Assembly (NCBI RefSeq): GCF_024508275.1
Contig: NZ_CP101989.1
Span: 3,720,001-3,784,000, forward strand
Source of the DNA: Cellulomonas wangsupingiae
GTDB taxonomy: Bacteria > Actinomycetota > Actinomycetes > Actinomycetales > Cellulomonadaceae
Reading direction: 5' to 3'
DNA length: 64,000 nt
Position 1 is the first letter of the stretch, and each line of letters opens with the position of its first letter. Below, piece after piece: positions 33,050-42,325 of the stretch. The position numbers and the translations under genes were made by a program. A model generated the notes under the pieces. The model had not been told where the DNA came from and made no database searches. It saw only the letters and a program-made list of their open reading frames with translations.

Positions 33050-35638
33050 TCAGTCCGGGGTGGCGATGGCGTCGAGGACGCGCAGGCGGGCGGCGCGGGC
33101 GCCGGGCCACACCGCGGCCAGGACGCCGACGACCACCGCCAGCGCGAGCATGAGCCCGAGCCCGCCCCACGGGACGACGAGCTGGTCCAGCCCTTCCTCG
33201 GCGTACACGCGCGGCAGCACGGACGCGAGTCCGACCCCGAGGGCGAGGCCGACGACGGTGCCGAACACGGCCGTCAGCACGGACTCGACGGTCACCACCC
33301 CGGCGACCTGCAGCCGCCCCAGGCCCACCGCGCGCAGCAGCCCGATCTCCCGGGTGCGCTCGATGACCGACAGCGCGAGGGTGTTGACGATGCCGAGCAC
33401 CGCGATCACCAGCGAGAGGCCCAGCAGCGCGTACAGGATCACCAGGACCTGGTCGACCTGTCCGGCCATCTGGTCGACGAACTCGTCGCGGTCCTGCACG
33501 GACACGACCACGTACGGCGCGACGGCGTCGGCCACCGCGGCCCGCAGCTCGTCGACCGTGACGCCCGCGCCCGCGTCGACGAACACCGTGTCCGTCGACT
33601 GCGCGGCACCGGGCGCCAGCTCGTCGAGCACGGCCGGCGTGACGAGCACCGCCCCGCCGAGCACCCGCGTGTCGATGACCGCGGCGACCGTGAACGTCCG
33701 CGTGCCCGCGGCGGTGGCGGCCGTGACCTCGTCGCCGACGTCCCAGCCCTCGCCGATGACGCGCTGGTTGACGACGACGTGCGTGTCGTCCAGGTCGTCG
33801 ACGTCGCCCGCGACCACGTCCACGACGACGGAGCCGCCGAGGACGCCGGGCCCGACGGCGGCGATCACGCCCATGTCCTCGGGCGCCGGGGCGACCCCGG
33901 GCTCGGGGGACGTGCCACCGATGGTGAACGCCAGCGCGTCGGCGCGGCCGACCTCGGGCAGCGCCATGACGTCGTCGACGGCGCCCTCGGGCACGACGTT
34001 CGTGACCGACCGCAGCACGAGGTCCGCGTTCGTCGTGCTCTCCACGACGCGCGAGAGCGACGCCTGCCCCGTCGCCGCGATGACGGACACCGCACCGACC
34101 AGCGTCATGCCGATGACCAGCGCACCGGCGGTGCTGGCCGTGCGGCGCGGGTTGCGCACGACGTTGCCGCGCGCGAGCCGGCCGAGCGGCGGCAGCCACC
34201 GCACGAACGGCACGGCGAGCACCCGCAGCACCGAGCGCGCCAGCGCCGGGGCCGCGACCAGCACGCCGGCGACCGTGACGGCGGCGCCCAGTCCCAGCAG
34301 CGGCTCGGCCCCCGTCGCGTCGGGCCACAGGGCCGCGACCCCGACCGCGAGCGCGCCGAGGGCGACCACGGCGCCGCCGAGCACGCCGCGCAGGCGCAGC
34401 GAGCGCTCCGGCACGGACACGTCCCCGCGCATCGCCTCGACCGGGGCGACCAGCGCCGCGCGGCGGCCGGGCACGGCGGCGGCGACCATCGACACGACGG
34501 TCCCGAGGACGAGGCACAGCACGACGGTCGACGTCTCGAGCGGGATGTCCCCGACGAGGTCCATGCCGACCTGCTCCAGGCCGACGCGCAGGACGCTGAC
34601 CAGCCCCAGCCCGCCGGCCACGCCGAGCGCGGAGCCCACGAGCCCCACGACGGCCGCCTGGCCGACGACGACGCCGAACACCTGCGCGGGCGACGCGCCC
34701 ACGGCCCGCAGCAGCGCGAACTCCCGGACCCGCTGACGCACGGACATGGCGAACGTGTTGGTGATGAGGTACCCGCCGACGAACAGCGAGATGGCCGCGA
34801 AGATCAGCAGGAACGCGGTGACGAAGCCCAGCATCTCGTCGATGTCGGACGTCAGGGAGTCGCGCAAGGACTGGCCGGTGACGGCCTCGGCGCCGTCGGC
34901 ACCGGTGAGCGTCCCGTCGGCCAGCGCGGCACCCACGGTGGCGGCGAGCGCCTCCTCGTCGACGTCCCCCGGCCCGTACACCGCGATGGTCGACACCGTG
35001 CCCTCGGGCGCGTAGGTCGCCAGCGCCACGTCCACGGGGAGGAAGACGAGGGTCGCGCCGGCCATCGGGCCGCCGCCGTCGACCTCGCCGACGACCGTGA
35101 CCTCGTGCACCTCGCCGGCCAGCACGACCCGCGTGCCGTCCCCGATCGCCAGCCCGGACGACGCGAGCGTGGCGGACTCGACCGCGATCTCGTCGGCGGC
35201 GGTCGGTGCGCGCCCGTCCAGCAGGGACAGCCCGGGGTCGCGCTCGTCGAACGCCAGCCCGAACGACGGCGCCTGCGTGGACTGCACGGCCGTGCCGTCG
35301 GCGCCGACGAGCACGATCTGGCCCGTGACGTCGGCGATCGCGACGTCCACGCCGTCGACCGCGGACAGCTCGTCGGCCAGCTCGTACGGGACGCCCGTGC
35401 GCTGCTCGCCGACCATGAGGCCGCCGCCCATCGAGGTGCCTCCGGGCACCGTCTCGTCACCCTGCACGTACACGTCGGCAGGGGCGCTCGCGTCGATGAT
35501 CCCGTGGAACGTGCCGGACAGCATGGTGCGCAGCGAGAACGTCCCGGTGACGAAGGCGACGCCGAGCGCGACCGCGAGCACCGACAGGGCGAAGCGCACC
35601 GCGTGGGCGCGCACGCCGCGCAGCGTGACGCGGAGCAT
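33050..35638 (-). CDS. ABC transporter permease, FtsX/MacB type
   Basis: The product has 862 residues. It has two FtsX-type transmembrane modules and large extracellular domains. The first helix is HAVRFALSVLAVALGVAFVTG (about residues 11-31). The middle FtsX helices start near AFLLIFAAISLFVGGYLITN, and the last region near ILYALLGLSLVIAVLGIVNT. The central hydrophobic block with DPSs of Ala/Val is the join of two permease halves. It works with the ATPase encoded upstream, whose stop overlaps the start by one base (TGATG). Such exporters move lipoproteins, peptides or drugs from the membrane. The cargo is unknown. Confidence 0.88.
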   Translation of the reverse strand: MLRVTLRGVRAHAVRFALSVLAVALGVAFVTGTFSLRTMLSGTFHGIIDASAPADVYVQGDETVPGGTSMGGGLMVGEQRTGVPYELADELSAVDGVDVAIADVTGQIVLVGADGTAVQSTQAPSFGLAFDERDPGLSLLDGRAPTAADEIAVESATLASSGLAIGDGTRVVLAGEVHEVTVVGEVDGGGPMAGATLVFLPVDVALATYAPEGTVSTIAVYGPGDVDEEALAATVGAALADGTLTGADGAEAVTGQSLRDSLTSDIDEMLGFVTAFLLIFAAISLFVGGYLITNTFAMSVRQRVREFALLRAVGASPAQVFGVVVGQAAVVGLVGSALGVAGGLGLVSVLRVGLEQVGMDLVGDIPLETSTVVLCLVLGTVVSMVAAAVPGRRAALVAPVEAMRGDVSVPERSLRLRGVLGGAVVALGALAVGVAALWPDATGAEPLLGLGAAVTVAGVLVAAPALARSVLRVLAVPFVRWLPPLGRLARGNVVRNPRRTASTAGALVIGMTLVGAVSVIAATGQASLSRVVESTTNADLVLRSVTNVVPEGAVDDVMALPEVGRADALAFTIGGTSPEPGVAPAPEDMGVIAAVGPGVLGGSVVVDVVAGDVDDLDDTHVVVNQRVIGEGWDVGDEVTAATAAGTRTFTVAAVIDTRVLGGAVLVTPAVLDELAPGAAQSTDTVFVDAGAGVTVDELRAAVADAVAPYVVVSVQDRDEFVDQMAGQVDQVLVILYALLGLSLVIAVLGIVNTLALSVIERTREIGLLRAVGLGRLQVAGVVTVESVLTAVFGTVVGLALGVGLASVLPRVYAEEGLDQLVVPWGGLGLMLALAVVVGVLAAVWPGARAARLRVLDAIATPD

Positions 35639-36420
35639 CAGCGCACCTCGACGGGGGCCGCGGACGGGCGGCGCGTGAGCGCGGCGAGCCGCTCCAGCAC
35701 GGTGTCCGGCGTGGGGTCCGCGAGCTCGTCGACGATGCGGCCGTCGGCGAGGAACAGCACACGGTCGGCGTAGGACGCGGCCGTGGGGTCGTGCGTCACC
35801 ATCACGACGGACTGCCCCAGGTCGTCGACGCTGCGCCGCAGGAACGACAGCACCTCGTGCGCGGACGTCGAGTCGAGGTTGCCGGTCGGCTCGTCGGCGA
35901 ACACCACCGCCGGCCGCGTGACGAGCGCCCGCGCGCACGCGACGCGCTGCTGCTGCCCACCCGACAGCTCGCCGGGCTTGTGGTGCAGCCGGTCCGCCAG
36001 GCCCACGGCCTGCACGACCGCGTCCAGGTGGTCGCGGTCGACGGGACGGCGGGCGATGTCGAACGGCAGCGTGATGTTCTCCAGCGCCGTGAGCGTGGGC
36101 ACCAGGTTGAACGCCTGGAAGACGAAGCCGATGCGGTCGCGCCGCAGCCGGGTCAGGTGCCGCTCGGACATCGCCGAGACCTCCTGGCCGTCGACGACGA
36201 CGGTCCCCGACGTCGGACGGTCGAGCCCCGCCAGGCAGTGCATGAGGGTCGACTTGCCCGACCCCGAGGGGCCCATGGTGGCGGTCAGGCGGCCGCGCTG
36301 GATGTCGAGGTCGACGCCCGCGAGCGCGTGCACGGCGGTCGGGCCGGACCCGTAGGTACGGACGAGGCCCCGGGCGGTGGCGATCGGGGCGTCGGCCGGG
36401 CTGCTGTCGGTGGTGGTCAC
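35638..36420 (-). CDS. ABC transporter ATP-binding protein (LolD/MacB type)
   Basis: The product has 260 residues. Walker A is GPSGSGKST (50-58), the Q-loop is in IGFVFQAFNLVP, the signature is LSGGQQQRV and Walker B is AVVFADEPTGNLDS. The pattern is typical of ATPases paired with FtsX-like permeases. GTG at 36420 starts the operon, with no clear ribosome site in the 270 bases upstream. It drives the permease encoded right after it. No histidine kinase neighbours it, unlike many BceAB-type systems. Confidence 0.9.
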   Translation of the reverse strand: MTTTDSSPADAPIATARGLVRTYGSGPTAVHALAGVDLDIQRGRLTATMGPSGSGKSTLMHCLAGLDRPTSGTVVVDGQEVSAMSERHLTRLRRDRIGFVFQAFNLVPTLTALENITLPFDIARRPVDRDHLDAVVQAVGLADRLHHKPGELSGGQQQRVACARALVTRPAVVFADEPTGNLDSTSAHEVLSFLRRSVDDLGQSVVMVTHDPTAASYADRVLFLADGRIVDELADPTPDTVLERLAALTRRPSAAPVEVR

Positions 36421-36694
36421 AGGACGATCGTCCTCCAGTGACGGACGCCGGGGGACCCGGGCCCGACCCGGAACCGACCCTGATCCGCCGGCACACGTCT
36501 CTCAGGGGACACCCCGAGGACGTACGTCCTGGTCACGGCGTCGCACACGCTCCGGCGGCCCGTCCCGGGGGGCCGCGTCCCAGGGGCAGACCGGGGTCGG
36601 ACGCAGGGTCGTCCCCGATGTGCGGGACACGCCGTCACGCGCACGCTGGTCCCGACGCCGCCACGTGGGCGGCTCCGAGCCGGAGGTCCGCACC

Positions 36695-36823
36695 ATGTCC
36701 GCACGTCTGCGCCACGTCGGTTCCGTCGCGGGGGCCGTGGTCCTCGGCGCGGGGCTCGCGCTCGCGGCGCAGCCGGCCCTGCTCACCGGCCTGACGGGAC
36801 GGCTGCTGGGCGCGGCCGGGTAG
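36695..36823 (+). CDS. Putative 42-residue single-helix membrane protein
   Basis: The product starts MSARLRHVGSVAGAVVLGAG and ends GRLLGAAG. The positive N-terminus followed by a hydrophobic helix of about 20 residues predicts a small membrane protein. GGAGG 8 bases before the ATG is a good ribosome site. The gene lies in a 441-base gap between the ABC ATPase and the YciO gene, which otherwise holds only promoters. Expression is plausible but not shown. Confidence 0.5.
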   Translation: MSARLRHVGSVAGAVVLGAGLALAAQPALLTGLTGRLLGAAG

Positions 36824-36861
36824 GCGGGCGCACCGCCCGACGGCCTCCTACGCTGAGACGC

Positions 36862-37479
36862 ATGGCCCGGTACCTCGACGTGCACCCCACCGACCCGCAG
36901 CCGCGCTCGATCGCGCAGGTCGTCGCGATGCTGCGGGACGACGCCGTCATCGCGTACCCCACGGACTCGATGTACGCCCTGGGCACGCGCATGGACAACC
37001 ACGACGGCGCCGAGCGCATCCGCCGCATCCGGCACCTCGACGACCGCCACCACTTCACGCTGGTGTGCTGCGACTTCGCCCAGCTCGGGCAGCTCGTGCA
37101 CCTCGACAACAGCGCGTTCCGCGCGATCAAGGCGGCGACCCCGGGGCCGTACACGTTCATCCTGCCCGCGACGCCGGAGGTCCCGCGCCGGCTCGCGCAC
37201 GCCAAGAAGCGGTCCGTCGGGGTGCGCATCCCCGACGACCCGGTGGCCGGCGCGATCCTGCGCGAGCTGGGCGAGCCCCTGCTGTCGTCGTCGCTGCTGA
37301 TGCCCGGCCACGACTGGCCCATGACCGAGGGCTGGCAGATCAAGGAGGAGCTGGACGACGTGCTCGACGCGGTGGTCGACGCGGGCGACCGCGGCACCGA
37401 GCCGACGACGGTCGTCGACTGGACGTCCGGCGCCCCCGAGGTCGTCCGCGAGGGCGCGGGCGACGCGTCGCGGTTCTGA
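36862..37479 (+). CDS. Sua5/YciO/YrdC-family protein (YciO-like)
   Basis: The product has 205 residues. It carries the YrdC fold with an RNA- and nucleotide-binding pocket: AVIAYPTDSMYALGTRM, PGPYTFILPATPEVPRRL and KKRSVGVRIPDDP are conserved parts. True Sua5 makes threonylcarbamoyl-AMP for the tRNA t6A base. The motif set and the length fit the YciO branch, which seems to act in a related or different way. A TACGCT -10 lies 7 bases before ATG 36862 (leaderless). The uracil-DNA glycosylase gene follows after 13 bases. Confidence 0.87.
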   Translation: MARYLDVHPTDPQPRSIAQVVAMLRDDAVIAYPTDSMYALGTRMDNHDGAERIRRIRHLDDRHHFTLVCCDFAQLGQLVHLDNSAFRAIKAATPGPYTFILPATPEVPRRLAHAKKRSVGVRIPDDPVAGAILRELGEPLLSSSLLMPGHDWPMTEGWQIKEELDDVLDAVVDAGDRGTEPTTVVDWTSGAPEVVREGAGDASRF

Positions 37480-37492
37480 GGCGGGGCTCGTC

Positions 37493-38257
37493 GTGACGCC
37501 CGACGGCGCACCCGACGGTGGCGTGCCGACGTCGCCGGCGGACGTGGTCGCCGCGGCGGCGTCCGCGGGGGACCTCGCGGCGCTCGAGCGCGTGTCGACG
37601 ACGTGCCGCGCCTGCCCCCGGCTCGTCGCGTGGCGCGAGGCCGTCGCGGCGGACCCGCCCGCCCGGTACCGCGGGCAGACGTACTGGGCGCGGCCCGTCC
37701 CCGGCTTCGGGGACCCGCGGGCGCGCGTCGTGGTCGTCGGCCTGGCACCGGCCGCGCAGGGCGCCAACCGCACCGGCCGCATGTTCACCGGCGACCGGTC
37801 CGGGGACTTCCTGTTCGCGGCCATGCACCGGGTCGGCATGGCGTCGCAGCCCACGTCGACGTCCGCGGACGACGGCCTGACCCTGCACGACGCGCGCGTG
37901 ACCGCCCCCGTGCGGTGCGCTCCCCCGGCCAACGCACCGACACCCGCCGAGCGCCGGACCTGCGGCCCGTGGCTCGCGCGGGAGCTCGAGCTCGTGGCGC
38001 CGCGGGTCGCGGTCGTCCTCGGCGGCTTCGGCTGGCAGGCGCTGCTCACGACGCTCGCCGAGCAGGGCTGGTCCGTGCCGCGGCCGCGTCCCGTGTTCGG
38101 GCACGGCGTCGAGGTGACGCTGCGCCACGGCGCCGAGCCGCGTGAGCTCACGCTGCTCGGGTGCTACCACGTGAGCCAGCAGAACACCTTCACGGGGCGC
38201 CTGACCCCCGCGATGCTGGACGCCGTGCTCCGGCGGGCGCGCGACTTCATCCCCTGA
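37493..38257 (+). CDS. Uracil-DNA glycosylase, UDGb family (Fe-S)
   Basis: The product has 254 residues. It is a family 5-type uracil-DNA glycosylase that removes uracil from DNA. Four cysteines (Cys38 and Cys41 in TCRACP; Cys142 and Cys157) can hold an Fe-S cluster. The catalytic and base-binding motif reads VVVGLAPAAQGANRTGRMFT, followed by GDRSGDFL. The C-terminal HVSQQNTFTGRLT is the DNA-intercalation loop. GTG 37493 is 13 bases after the YciO stop, so they may be co-transcribed, though no functional link is known. It is a repair enzyme of the cytoplasm. Confidence 0.9.
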   Translation: MTPDGAPDGGVPTSPADVVAAAASAGDLAALERVSTTCRACPRLVAWREAVAADPPARYRGQTYWARPVPGFGDPRARVVVVGLAPAAQGANRTGRMFTGDRSGDFLFAAMHRVGMASQPTSTSADDGLTLHDARVTAPVRCAPPANAPTPAERRTCGPWLARELELVAPRVAVVLGGFGWQALLTTLAEQGWSVPRPRPVFGHGVEVTLRHGAEPRELTLLGCYHVSQQNTFTGRLTPAMLDAVLRRARDFIP

Positions 38258-38318
38258 CACGACCGTTGTCCTCCTGGAGGAGGACTCGCCGGCCATGCCC
38301 CGCCCCTACTCTCGCCTC

Positions 38319-39305
38319 GTGAGCGTGCTGGTGACAGGCGGTGCGGGCTACATCGGCGGGCACGTGGTCGATGCGCTGCTCGGTGCCGGGCGACACGTCG
38401 TGGTGGTCGACGACCTGTCCACAGGGCGGGCGGACCGGGTGCCGGGGGTGCCGCTGGTGCAGACCGACCTGGCCTCCCCCGACGCGGTGCCCGTCCTCGT
38501 CGCGGCGGTCGAGCGCTGGGGCGTCACGGCCGTCGTGCACCTGGCCGGGCGCAAGAAGGTCGCCGAGTCCGTGGCACGGCCGACGTGGTACCGCTCCCAG
38601 AACGTGGGCGGGACCGCGCACGTGCTCGCGGCCATGACGGCCACGGGCGTCGCGCACCTGGTGTTCTCGTCGTCCGCCGCCGTGTACGGCTCCCCCGACG
38701 TCGCCTCCGTCGACGAGGACGTGCTGCCCGACCCCGTCAGCCCGTACGGGTCCACGAAGCTGCAGGCGGAGGCGCTCGTCGCGGCCGGTGCGGCGCAGGG
38801 GATCCGCTCGTTCGCGCTGCGCTACTTCAACGTCGCGGGTGCGGCGTCGTGGCGCCTGCGGGACGACGAGGAGGCCAACCTCGTGACGACGGTGCTGGGG
38901 CGGCTCGCGCGCGGGGAGCCGCCGCAGATCAACGGCACCGACTACCCCACGCCCGACGGCACGTGCGTCCGCGACCTCGTCGACGTCCGCGACGTCGCCG
39001 ACGCGCACCTCGCCGCGCTGCGTGCGCTCGAGGTCGCGGCCGGGCCTGCGGCCACCGAGGTGCTCAACCTCGGCACGGGGACGGGGGCGTCGGTCCGCCA
39101 GGTCGTCGACCGGCTCTGCGCGCTCGACGGGCGCCCGACCCGGGTCGAGGTGCTGCCGCGACGGGCCGGCGACCCCGCGGTCGTCGTCGCCGCCGTGGGC
39201 CGCGCCCGCGACCGGCTCGGCTGGCAGGCCGCGCGGGACCTGGACGACGTGCTGCGCAGCGCGTGGAGGGCGGCACGTGGTGCACCGGTCAGTCCCGGGC
39301 GCTGA
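38319..39305 (+). CDS. galE: UDP-glucose 4-epimerase
   Basis: The product has 328 residues. The Rossmann motif GGAGYIGG (7-14), SSSAAVYG (118-125), catalytic Tyr144 and Lys148 in YGSTK, and NVAGA are all present. It interconverts UDP-glucose and UDP-galactose for galactose use and surface glycans. GTG 38319 is preferred over ATG 38295, because TACTCT at 38307-38312 fits a -10 six bases upstream of the GTG (leaderless), and the fold begins at once. It converges with the DMT transporter gene and overlaps its end by 17 bases. It may supply sugar for the glycan genes at 40275. Confidence 0.88.
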   Translation: MSVLVTGGAGYIGGHVVDALLGAGRHVVVVDDLSTGRADRVPGVPLVQTDLASPDAVPVLVAAVERWGVTAVVHLAGRKKVAESVARPTWYRSQNVGGTAHVLAAMTATGVAHLVFSSSAAVYGSPDVASVDEDVLPDPVSPYGSTKLQAEALVAAGAAQGIRSFALRYFNVAGAASWRLRDDEEANLVTTVLGRLARGEPPQINGTDYPTPDGTCVRDLVDVRDVADAHLAALRALEVAAGPAATEVLNLGTGTGASVRQVVDRLCALDGRPTRVEVLPRRAGDPAVVVAAVGRARDRLGWQAARDLDDVLRSAWRAARGAPVSPGR

Positions 39306-40140
39306 CCTGCTCGGCCTGCGCGAGCGACTCCGGCGCACCGAACCGTGCGACGGTGAGCGCACCGGTGAGCACCAGCGCGAACGCCCCCGCCGCCAGCAGC
39401 CCGCGCCCGGGCAGCGCCCGGTCGCCCACCAGCACCCCGAGCAGGGCGCCCACGCACGTCTCCGTGGCCACGGTCGCAGCGGTCACGGCGACGACGGGCG
39501 CGCGACGCAGCGCGAGGGCGGTCAGCGCGAGGGCCAGGACGCCGCCGAGCCCGCCCGCCCACAGCGCCGGGTCCAGCAGCAGGCGCACCGGGCGGCTCAG
39601 GTCGACGACGTGCGCCGCGAGGGCGAGCAGCGCGTACCCGCAGCCGGCGGCGACGGCGAGGGCGAGGCCCGTGCGCACCGACGGCGGCCGCGCGGCGACG
39701 CGCCACGCCACGACGGCCAGCGCCGCGGCCGCGGCCAGCAGCCCGACGCCGACGCCCGCCGGGGTCGTCGTCACGGGCGCCGCGGCCACGCTCAGCGCGA
39801 GGCCCACGAGACCCAGACCGAGCGCGGCGAGCCCCCACGCGTCACGCGCGGTGGCCCGCGCACCCAGGACCACGACGGCCAGGACCGCCGCGACCGCCAG
39901 GCCCGACGCCCGGCCGGCCTGCACGAGGAACAGCGGCAGGCTGCGCAGCGCCACGAACGACAGCCCGAACCCCAGGGCCACGAGCGCGAGACCCGCGAGG
40001 TAGGCGGGCGAGGCGAGCAGCCGGCCGAGGCCTGCACCCAGCCCCGCGTCGCGCGGCAGACGACGCACCGCGACGGCCTGCAGCACCACCGCGGCCCCCG
40101 AGCACAGCGCCGCACCGGCGACCGCGAGCAGACCGAGCAC
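39289..40140 (-). CDS. DMT-superfamily (EamA-like) transporter
   Basis: The product has 283 residues and about ten membrane helices. It is nearly all Ala, Leu and Val with few charges. The two-fold repeat (residues 1-140 and 145-283) is typical of the drug/metabolite transporter family. GAALCSGAAVVLQAVAVRRL is the first helix and LGFGLSFVALRSLPLFLVQ the third. It could export a small metabolite; the substrate is unknown. The start ATG at 40140 lies in a 134-base divergent region with the glycan operon at 40275. Confidence 0.82.
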   Translation of the reverse strand: MLGLLAVAGAALCSGAAVVLQAVAVRRLPRDAGLGAGLGRLLASPAYLAGLALVALGFGLSFVALRSLPLFLVQAGRASGLAVAAVLAVVVLGARATARDAWGLAALGLGLVGLALSVAAAPVTTTPAGVGVGLLAAAAALAVVAWRVAARPPSVRTGLALAVAAGCGYALLALAAHVVDLSRPVRLLLDPALWAGGLGGVLALALTALALRRAPVVAVTAATVATETCVGALLGVLVGDRALPGRGLLAAGAFALVLTGALTVARFGAPESLAQAEQVSARD

Positions 40141-40274
40141 CCGTCACCTCCGTACCTGCACGACCCCGGCTCAGGACGATCACCCGGTCGGGCCCCAACC
40201 CTCCCCGGCGCCCGTGCGTCTCACCCTATGCTCGCCCTGGCCGCCGCCGGGGGCGTCCGAGCGGGAGGACGGGG

Positions 40275-41567
40275 GTGCGCGTGCAGTCGGCCATGACGAG
40301 GACGGACCAGCCCTCCGGCACGCGGCGGGACGTGTGGCGGTACGCGCTGGCCGTGGCCGGCGCGTTCGCCGGCCTCGTCGTCGCCCTGTCGGCGGTCGTC
40401 GCGCTCGCCGCGCGCGAGCACGTGCGCCAGGACCCCGAGCTCCTCGGGCCGTCGTGGATGGACGGGTGGTTCCAGTACGACGCGGGGTGGTACCTCGAGA
40501 TCGTGCGCGCGGGCTACTCGTACCTGCCCGGGCAGCAGTCGTCCGTCGCGTTCTTCCCCGCCTACCCGCTGACGGTGCGCGGCCTGGGCGACGTCCTCGG
40601 GGACCACCAGGTCGCGGGCCACCTGCTGACCGTGCTGTGCGGGCTGGCCGCCGTCGTGCTGTTCGCGCTGTGGGCGCGCCGGCGGCTGCCGCGCCGCACG
40701 GCCGTCCTCGCGGTGGCCGTGCTGATGCTGTATCCCTACGCGTTCTTCCTCTACGGCCCCATGTACGCCGACGCGCTGTTCCTGCTCAGCGCCATCGGCG
40801 CGTTCGCCCTGCTCGAGCGGCGCTGGTACCTCGCGGCGGGCCTGGTGGGCGCGGTCGCCACGGCCGGACGGCCGGTCGGCGTGGCGGTCGCGGTGGGCCT
40901 GGTCGTGCGGACGCTCGAGATCGTCGCGGAGGACCGTCGCGCGGCACGCGCCGAAGGAGGGGACGACGGGCCGGAGGCGCACGACGGGCCGGAGGCGCAC
41001 GACGTGGCCGTGGCGCGCACGTGGCCCGGGTGGCGCGACGTGGTCGCCGCGGTGCGCGACGTGCGCCCGCGGCACGCCGGGGTCCTCGCGTCGGGGCTCG
41101 GGCTGCTCGCCTGGTGCGTCTACCTGTGGGCCGAGTTCGGCAACCCGCTCGCGTTCGTCGAGGTGGAGTCCGCGCCCGGGTGGAACCAGGGCGTCGGCCC
41201 GCGCACGTGGTTCAAGGTCGTCTACCTCGGCACGCTGGTGAAGGGGCCGTACGACATCGCGCTGCTGCTGACCCTCCAGGCCCTGGCCTGCCTGTGCGCG
41301 GTCCTGCTGATGCGACGCGTGCAGCGGCTGTTCGGGTGGGGGTACGCGGCCTTCGCGGCCGTGGTGCTCCTCATCCCGATCCTGGGCACCAAGGACTTCA
41401 TGGGTACCGGGCGCTACGTGCTCGTGGCCTTCCCCGTGATGGCCGCCGCGGCCGACTTCCTCGCGACCCGGCAGCGCCGCTGGGCCGTGCCCGTCGCGCT
41501 CGTCGTGAGCGGGGTCCTGCTCGTCGTCCTGACGTACCTGTTCGGCAGAGGAGTCGCCGTCTCATGA
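40275..41567 (+). CDS. GT-C membrane mannosyltransferase-like protein (PIG-V family)
   Basis: The product has 430 residues and about nine or more membrane helices. The N-terminal motif QYDAGWYLEIVRAGYSYLPG, then FFPAYPLTVRGL, matches the PIG-V/mannosyltransferase family of polyprenyl-sugar-dependent enzymes acting outside the membrane. A cytoplasmic loop contains two exact copies of DGPEAH (nucleotides 40965-41000). GTG 40275 follows GGGAGG six bases upstream. It heads an operon in which each following gene overlaps by four bases. The probable role is transfer of a sugar from a polyprenyl phosphate donor to a lipid or polymer acceptor. Confidence 0.8.
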   Translation: MRVQSAMTRTDQPSGTRRDVWRYALAVAGAFAGLVVALSAVVALAAREHVRQDPELLGPSWMDGWFQYDAGWYLEIVRAGYSYLPGQQSSVAFFPAYPLTVRGLGDVLGDHQVAGHLLTVLCGLAAVVLFALWARRRLPRRTAVLAVAVLMLYPYAFFLYGPMYADALFLLSAIGAFALLERRWYLAAGLVGAVATAGRPVGVAVAVGLVVRTLEIVAEDRRAARAEGGDDGPEAHDGPEAHDVAVARTWPGWRDVVAAVRDVRPRHAGVLASGLGLLAWCVYLWAEFGNPLAFVEVESAPGWNQGVGPRTWFKVVYLGTLVKGPYDIALLLTLQALACLCAVLLMRRVQRLFGWGYAAFAAVVLLIPILGTKDFMGTGRYVLVAFPVMAAAADFLATRQRRWAVPVALVVSGVLLVVLTYLFGRGVAVS

Positions 41568-42325
41568 CGTCCACCCGCGGTCCCGGACCGCTCAAGCGCC
41601 TGTCGATCTTCTTCCCGATGTGGAACGAGGAGGAGTACATCGAGCGCGCGGTCACGGCGGCGTCCGTGACCTGCCGCGAGCTCGTCGACTCCGGGCAGGT
41701 CCTGGAGTACGAGGTGATCGTCGTCGACGACGCGTCGACGGACCGCACACCGCAGCTCGCCGACGCGCTGGCCGCCGCCGACCCGCACGTGCGCGTCGTG
41801 CACCACCCGGTCAACCGCAAGCTGGGCGGCTCGATGCGCTCCGGCTTCGAGGCCGCCACCGGCGACGTCGTGCTCTACACCGACGCGGACCTGCCGTTCG
41901 AGATGCGCGAGCTCGTGCGGGCGCTGCGGGTGCTGCAGACGTACGAGGTCGACATCGTCAGCGCCTACCGCCTGGACCGCACGGGCGAGGGCCCGCGCCG
42001 CGCCGTCTACTCGTTCCTCTACAACGGGCTGGTCCGCACACTGTTCGGCACCCGGGTGCGGGACGTGAACTTCGCGTTCAAGCTCGTCCGGCGGGAGGTG
42101 CTCGACCACGTCGCCCTGCGCAGCGAGGGGTCGTTCATCGACGCCGAGCTGCTGGTGCGCGCGCAGAAGGCCGGCTTCCAGGTGCTGCAGATCGGTGTCG
42201 ACTACTTCCCGCGGACCCGCGGGGTGTCGACCCTGTCGTCCTGGGGGGTGATCCGCACGATGGTCGCGGAGATGTGGACCCTGCGTCGCGAGCTGCGGAC
42301 CCTGCCGCCGCGGCCGACGTCGTGA
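41564..42325 (+). CDS. Glycosyltransferase family 2 (dolichol/polyprenol-phosphate type)
   Basis: The product has 253 residues. It is a GT-A enzyme that loads a sugar from a nucleotide donor onto a carrier, resembling polyprenol-phosphate mannose/glucose synthases. The N-terminus FFPMWNEEEYIERAV, the VVDDASTD motif, VVLYTDADLPFEM (DxD) and the C-terminal DYFPRTRGVSTLSS are conserved. It has no membrane helices at the C-terminus. ATG 41564 overlaps the preceding stop (ATGA). It likely makes the polyprenyl-phosphate sugar used by the GT-C enzyme. Confidence 0.88.
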   Translation: MTSTRGPGPLKRLSIFFPMWNEEEYIERAVTAASVTCRELVDSGQVLEYEVIVVDDASTDRTPQLADALAAADPHVRVVHHPVNRKLGGSMRSGFEAATGDVVLYTDADLPFEMRELVRALRVLQTYEVDIVSAYRLDRTGEGPRRAVYSFLYNGLVRTLFGTRVRDVNFAFKLVRREVLDHVALRSEGSFIDAELLVRAQKAGFQVLQIGVDYFPRTRGVSTLSSWGVIRTMVAEMWTLRRELRTLPPRPTS

